Source: LB3-1 sp036401895 (GTDB taxonomy: Bacteria; Chloroflexota; Chloroflexia; Chloroflexales; Kallotenuaceae). Taken from it: a DNA stretch of 18,969 bases. Numbering within the stretch: position 1 is the stretch's first letter; each line of letters begins with the position of its first letter. Position numbers and translations under genes: made by a program. The stretch covers positions 1-18,969 of the forward strand of contig DASWTW010000374.1 of NCBI GenBank assembly GCA_036401895.1, written 5' to 3'. Positions 15,340-18,969 of the stretch are shown in pieces. The notes beneath the pieces are model-generated. The model did not search any database and was not told the DNA's origin. It saw nothing but the letters and a program-made list of their open reading frames with translations.

Positions 15340-15760
15340 CACACCTTCTCCCGAACGTCAGAGTGCCATGCCAATACAGTGGTTCCACTATCGGGGGCAG
15401 CGTGGGGGATCTGACCTCCTCCGCACGAACGGGAGGAGGCCGGCCGCTGGACGGACACCGACCGGACAGGCTACCTTTAACTCTATCTTAACTTGATCGC
15501 TTTTTGAATCGGAAACCGATCCCAGAATCTGGCAGGGATCTGGTGTAATACCTGCCAAGCGATGGATTGGCTTACAACAACCTATTCATCACCTCCACGC
15601 ATGGGAACGTGTGACCTACACATTCCAAATTGTGGGAGAACACCTGCAACGCAACGTATGGTGCCATCTATGGTGTTCCAGCAGGTACGGAAAGTTGGAT
15701 ACCAGAGATGATGCTGGATGTTGTTCGCACTTAACACCTCTTTATCAGAAGGGAAACGAC
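15340..15760. other. Divergent intergenic region between STAND gene and secreted-protein gene
   Basis: About 420 bases with no gene supported. It holds the dyad AGTGG-TT-CCACT (15378-15389), a GC-rich hairpin CCTCCTCC/GGAGGAGG (15415-15422 and 15432-15439), a dyad GATCCC/GGGATC (15518-15523 and 15535-15540), and in the leader of the plus-strand gene the arms GAACACC/GGTGTTC (15638-15644 and 15672-15678). No clear promoter pair could be assigned. Confidence 0.5.
15378..15389. promoter_or_regulatory. Short dyad, possible operator for the XRE-STAND gene
   Basis: AGTGG and CCACT flank a 2-base spacer about 40 bases before the STAND start codon, a position usual for autoregulation by XRE-type proteins. 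The link is inferred from position only. Confidence 0.25.
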
Positions 15761-16141
15761 ATGTCCAGATCACATCGTCGCCGATCCATCGCGATCGCCG
15801 CACTCATCGCGCTCGGCTCGTTCGGCATGGTGAGCCAGCCGCAACCCGCACGCGCCGCCGCGCTCACGGTGGATGTCGTCTGCACAGACGCCGTTGGTGG
15901 TGATTACCAGTACTCGAATTTTACCTGCAATATACAGGTCGATAACGGGACGTACCAGTATAACTGGGCCTGGATGTGGCAGGGTAGTACACGAAACCAG
16001 AACTATTCTGGATACTCGTACACGACGGGCGACGGAGTTGTCACTGGCCAGTGCCTGCGCGGCTACAACGCGGGCCTGACGCTGCAAATTTCGGACAATC
16101 GGGAGGTCGTCCGAGATACATCAATGTTCTACTGCTCCTAG
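15761..16141 (+). CDS. Small secreted four-cysteine protein, unknown family
   Basis: A 126-residue protein with a clear Sec signal peptide: an Arg-rich start (SRSHRRR), a hydrophobic core IAIAALIALGSFGMV, and a probable signal peptidase site after QPARA. The mature part (about 93 residues) is rich in Tyr, Asn, Thr and Trp and contains four cysteines (VVCTDA, FTCNIQ, GQCLRG and the C-terminal FYCS), enough for two disulfides. The composition suggests a small beta-rich extracellular domain; no family is recognised. AGAAGGGA lies about seven bases before the ATG. The secreted subtilase gene follows 184 bases later on the same strand, so they may serve the same extracellular process, but shared transcription is not shown. 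Confidence 0.75.
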   Translation: MSRSHRRRSIAIAALIALGSFGMVSQPQPARAAALTVDVVCTDAVGGDYQYSNFTCNIQVDNGTYQYNWAWMWQGSTRNQNYSGYSYTTGDGVVTGQCLRGYNAGLTLQISDNREVVRDTSMFYCS

Positions 16142-16325
16142 GTGGGACACGAAAGCAGGGAGGCGCATAGTGCGCCGCTCTACGCTCCTTACTTAATATG
16201 TCTTTGCCAGAAGGACACCTTCATGAAGGGTTCTTCAACCGGCTCACACTCACCCGTATTCACCGTCGCTCCCCCTACGACGAACACGCCGCTGTCGGTC
16301 GACATGTTCTATGGAGAAATGATAG

Positions 16326-18293
16326 ATGAATATGCCTTTTCAACGTCTGGCACTCAGTCTCGCCCTCCTGGGCGCGTGCCTGAGTATGCCCACGGCCTTC
16401 GCCGCCGATCGTACGACTTCCCCGCGCCCGGTCCTGCCCGCCGAGGGACCAACACTGCCCAATCGCTATATCGTCGTTCTCAAGGAAGGCGGTAATCCGC
16501 GCTCCGTCGCCGCCATTGCCGGCATCCAACCAACGCATCTCTACACCTCCGCGCTCAACGGTTTTGCTGCGGAGTTGAACGCGGGCCAGCTTAATGCCCT
16601 GCGCCATAACCCGAACGTCGATTATATCGAGCACGACGCCCCGGTAACCCTTGACGCGACCCAGACCATGGATGCCCTTGGCGACCCGTGGGGCTTGGAT
16701 CGCATCGACCAGCGCAATCGGCCGCTCTCCCGGACCTACACCTACACCGCGACCGGCAGTGGCGTGACGGCCTACATCATCGACACGGGCTTGCAAGCCA
16801 ACCACCCCGATTTCGGTGGCCGCGCGCAGAACGTATTTGACGTGTTCGGTGGCACCGGCGATGACTGCGACGGTCACGGCACGCATGTCGCCGGTACGAT
16901 TGGCGGTGCGACCTATGGCGTGGCGAAGCAGGTGCAATTGCGCGGCGTGCGTGTCTTTTCCTGCGATGAAGATAGCGAGTGGTCGGATATCATCGCGGGT
17001 GTAGACTGGGTGCGCGCCAATGCGCAGAAGCCGGCGGTTGCCAATATGTCGCTCGGCGGCGGCAAGTTGACCGCGGTCAACACAGCGGTGGCAAATCTCT
17101 CGAACTCCGGCGTGTTCGTAGCAGTAGCCGCTGGCAATAATGCTACCACGTCTGCATGTAACCAATCGCCCGCCAGCACGCCGGAAGCGTACACGGTGGC
17201 AGCGTCGGATAAGACCGATGCTAAAGCGTCCTTCTCCAGCACCGGATCGTGCGTTGACATCTATGCCCCGGGCGTGGCGATCAAATCGGCCTCGATCAAC
17301 AGCAGCACGGACACTATGAGCGGCACGTCGATGGCCGCGCCGCATGTGGCGGGCGCGGCGGCGCTCTACAAGAGCGTGTACGGAGATGTGTCCAGCGCGA
17401 CGGTCAGCACCTGGCTCTCAAACAATGCGACGCCAAATGTGATCAGCGGCAATCCGACAGGCACTCCCAACCGCCTGCTCTACGTTCCCGCTCTCATCGC
17501 CCCCACAGTGAGCGCGGGCGGCTACCATAACTGCGCCATTCGCACGGATCAATCGATCGCCTGCTGGGGTGAGAACTATGACGGGCAGATCATTGCGCCG
17601 ACTGGCACCTTTACCGAAGTCAGCGCAGGCACCGCGCATAACTGCGCCATTCGCACGGATCAATCGGTCACCTGCTGGGGCTACAACGGCCTGGGGCAGT
17701 CGACGCCGCCGACGGGTACGTTTAGCCAACTCAGTGCTGGTGGTCACCATACCTGCGGCTTCCGCACTGATGGCAGCCTCGCCTGCTGGGGCGGCAACGG
17801 CGTCGGTATGAATTATGGGCAGGCGATCCCGCTGGCCGGTACCTTTACCCAGGTGAGCGCAGGCTTCTTCCATACGTGCGCCGTCCGTACCGACCAAACC
17901 GTCGCCTGTTGGGGCCAGACCGAATACGGGCAGTCGACGCCACCGGCGGGCACCTTTAAGGAGGTGAGTGCAGGCCGCTACCACACCTGTGGCCTCCGCA
18001 CTGATGGCAGCCTCGCCTGCTGGGGCGGCAACCAATACGGGCAGTCGACGCCGCCGACGGGCACCTTTACCCAACTTAGCACGAACTTCCGGCATAACTG
18101 CGCCATCCGCACCGATGGGAGCCTCGCCTGCTGGGGCTACAACAGCGATGGGCAGTCGACGCCGCCGACGGGTACCTTTACCCACCTCAGTACTGGTGGC
18201 TACCATGCCTGCGCCCGCCGCACCAATGGCAGCCTCGCCTGCTGGGGGAACAACGTTTTCGGACAGGGTAGCCCGCTGGCAGCCTGGTATTAA
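16326..18293 (+). CDS. Secreted subtilase (S8, proteinase K-like) with propeptide and seven C-terminal RCC1-like repeats
   Basis: A 655-residue exported serine protease. Signal peptide to about residue 26 (PTAFA-ADR); a lipobox-like LLGAC (Cys18) also occurs, so lipid anchoring cannot be excluded. An inhibitor-I9 propeptide spans about 45-107 (NRYIVVLKEGG to VDYIEHDAPV). The S8 domain follows with triad D153 (YIIDTGL), H184 (DGHGTHVAG) and S335 (GTSMAAPHVAG), and oxyanion N271 (AAGNN), in proteinase K/aqualysin style. After about 393 come seven repeats of about 37 residues with the core CAIRTDGSLACWG and YGQSTPPTGTF, resembling RCC1/BNR-type propeller blades. Each repeat has two cysteines ten residues apart. 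The ATG at 16326 follows GGAG at nine bases. Confidence 0.93.
   Translation: MNMPFQRLALSLALLGACLSMPTAFAADRTTSPRPVLPAEGPTLPNRYIVVLKEGGNPRSVAAIAGIQPTHLYTSALNGFAAELNAGQLNALRHNPNVDYIEHDAPVTLDATQTMDALGDPWGLDRIDQRNRPLSRTYTYTATGSGVTAYIIDTGLQANHPDFGGRAQNVFDVFGGTGDDCDGHGTHVAGTIGGATYGVAKQVQLRGVRVFSCDEDSEWSDIIAGVDWVRANAQKPAVANMSLGGGKLTAVNTAVANLSNSGVFVAVAAGNNATTSACNQSPASTPEAYTVAASDKTDAKASFSSTGSCVDIYAPGVAIKSASINSSTDTMSGTSMAAPHVAGAAALYKSVYGDVSSATVSTWLSNNATPNVISGNPTGTPNRLLYVPALIAPTVSAGGYHNCAIRTDQSIACWGENYDGQIIAPTGTFTEVSAGTAHNCAIRTDQSVTCWGYNGLGQSTPPTGTFSQLSAGGHHTCGFRTDGSLACWGGNGVGMNYGQAIPLAGTFTQVSAGFFHTCAVRTDQTVACWGQTEYGQSTPPAGTFKEVSAGRYHTCGLRTDGSLACWGGNQYGQSTPPTGTFTQLSTNFRHNCAIRTDGSLACWGYNSDGQSTPPTGTFTHLSTGGYHACARRTNGSLACWGNNVFGQGSPLAAWY
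17502..18293 (+). repeat. Seven tandem coding repeats (about 111 bp) of the RCC1-like domain
   Basis: Cysteines opening each repeat fall at residues 403, 440, 477, 518, 555, 592 and 629 of the protease, that is 37-residue spacing with one 41-residue unit (repeat 3). Short blocks such as GGGCAGTCGACGCC recur exactly between units. Seven blades would suit a closed beta-propeller. Confidence 0.85.
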
Positions 18294-18302
18294 GGAGGCA
18301 TG

Positions 18303-18347
18303 ACGGAACGGGGCGTGGAGCATCTTCCACTCCACGCCCCGTTCCGT
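18303..18347. terminator. Very long perfect hairpin between convergent protease and NRPS genes
   Basis: ACGGAACGGGGCGTGGAG (18303-18320) and its exact reverse complement (18330-18347) form an 18-bp stem with a 9-base loop. It begins 10 bases after the protease stop and lies about 95 bases beyond the NRPS stop on the other strand. No T-run follows, but its strength and place suggest a two-way terminator. Confidence 0.75.
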
Positions 18348-18441
18348 GCTCGGCGGGAATGCTGGACCAGTTCCGTACGCGCCTGGTGCTTGGCGAGCGG
18401 CCGACCAGATCATGTGTGGCGCAGGAGCACCTGAGATGATC

Positions 18442-18969
18442 CTAGCGAAGCTGTGCCAACTGCTGAGCCGGATCGGCGACGATCGCCTGGAGCAGCGCCT
18501 GGAACTGAGCCAGCAGCGCCTCCATGCGCGCCGCCGTGAAGAGATCAGTGTTGTACACCAGATCGAACAGGATTGTGTCGGCCATCTCCTGAGCGTAGAT
18601 CGTAAAGTCAAGCTTCGAGCCATGATCATCCTGCGGCACCGCCTCGATCGTAAGACCTGGCAGGTCGATCTGGACATCGGGAACATTCAGCATATTGAAG
18701 CTGACCTGAAACAATGGATTGTAGCGCGGGTCGGGGCGCAGATTCAGACCCTCTACCAGCGTCGTCATCGGCAGGTATTGATGCGTGTAGGCGTCGAGCG
18801 TGGTCGTGCGCACCGCGCGCAGCAGTTCCCCAAACGTGTGCTCCGGCACGATGCGTGTGCGCAGCGGCAGCATGTTGAGAAACAGGCCGATCAGGTTGTC
18901 GGCCTCTGCCAGCACGCGACCGGCGGAGGGCGTGCCCACCATGATGTCGGTATCGCCGGAGACACGCCA
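18442..18969 (-). CDS. Nonribosomal peptide synthetase, C-terminal condensation domain (5' end outside window)
   Basis: The minus strand reads 175 residues from the right edge to a TAG. They match the second half of an NRPS condensation domain, which forms peptide bonds between carrier-bound residues: DIMVGTPSAGR, NLIGLFLNMLPLRTRI, HTFGELLRAVR, LDAYTHQYLPMTTLVEGL, RYNPLFQVSFNMLN and ILFDLVYNTDLF. The His motif and any earlier domains lie outside the window. In a usual module an adenylation domain would follow within about 30 residues. Here the frame stops at PAQQLAQLR, and neither of the other minus-strand frames downstream resembles an adenylation domain. The protein therefore ends in a condensation domain. 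The product is unknown; a siderophore is only one option suggested by the uptake operon about 6 kb away. Confidence 0.85.
   Translation of the reverse strand, partial: WRVSGDTDIMVGTPSAGRVLAEADNLIGLFLNMLPLRTRIVPEHTFGELLRAVRTTTLDAYTHQYLPMTTLVEGLNLRPDPRYNPLFQVSFNMLNVPDVQIDLPGLTIEAVPQDDHGSKLDFTIYAQEMADTILFDLVYNTDLFTAARMEALLAQFQALLQAIVADPAQQLAQLR

Noticed and set aside
16275..17345. 356-codon minus-strand frame opposite the subtilase
   Set aside because: Antisense shadow of the catalytic domain; no recognisable domain or ribosome binding site.
17418..18686. 422-codon open frame on the minus strand, antisense to the protease repeats
   Set aside because: It is a by-product of the repetitive GC-rich RCC1-like coding repeats: its translation is low-complexity (Arg-Arg, Pro-Ala-Gly-Glu repeats), has no domain, and overlaps two clear genes.
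18442..18969. Assigning the NRPS as the synthetase for the siderophore imported by the 7.3-12.6 kb operon
   Set aside because: The gene is 6 kb away, separated by unrelated genes, and no substrate-determining domain is visible.

Overview
The window is about 19 kb of GC-rich bacterial DNA with mostly G/C third codon positions. The organism is probably a Chloroflexota member of the Herpetosiphon/Roseiflexus/Kouleothrix type. That inference rests on the XRE-type helix-turn-helix fused to NB-ARC and TPR repeats (with an 'RPSRQ' HTH tail common in that phylum), the membrane-anchored Mrr-like/SH3b protein, the DUF6886-like gene and the mix of secreted protease and NRPS. No rRNA, tRNA, CRISPR array, transposase or integrase was seen.

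Layout. Left edge to 3.8 kb: a cut-off membrane acyltransferase (minus strand), a small lipoprotein (plus), then on the minus strand a GH84 beta-N-acetylglucosaminidase and a single-domain response regulator with its own terminator. 3.8-4.26 kb has no convincing gene but carries a perfect 11-bp inverted repeat. 4.26-5.95 kb: a DUF6886-like gene (minus) diverges from a membrane-anchored Mrr-like nuclease-fold protein with a C-terminal SH3b domain (plus), whose catalytic (Q/E)xK motif reads HxR. A hairpin terminator at 5959-5989 separates it from a convergent manganese catalase (6012-6887, minus).

7.2-12.6 kb is the best-defined unit, a ferric-siderophore import operon on the plus strand: ATPase, lipoprotein binding protein, a sucrase/ferredoxin-like protein with an Apd1-type Cys2His2 [2Fe-2S] motif, and two FecCD permeases. 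The last three genes are joined by ATGA overlaps. Two Fur-box-like sequences and candidate promoters lie upstream, in the region shared with the divergent manganese catalase. This suggests an iron-limitation module: import the ferric siderophore, reduce it with the Fe-S protein, and keep a haem-free catalase next door. A TTCTTTG repeat array sits between the binding-protein and reductase genes.

12.7-15.3 kb (minus) holds a large XRE-NB-ARC-TPR STAND protein with eight 42-residue repeat markers, partly encoded by exact DNA repeats. 15.8-18.3 kb (plus) holds two secreted proteins: a small four-cysteine protein of unknown family and a proteinase K-like subtilase with seven RCC1-like repeats. An 18-bp perfect hairpin then separates this from a convergent NRPS gene entering from the right edge, whose product ends directly after a condensation domain.
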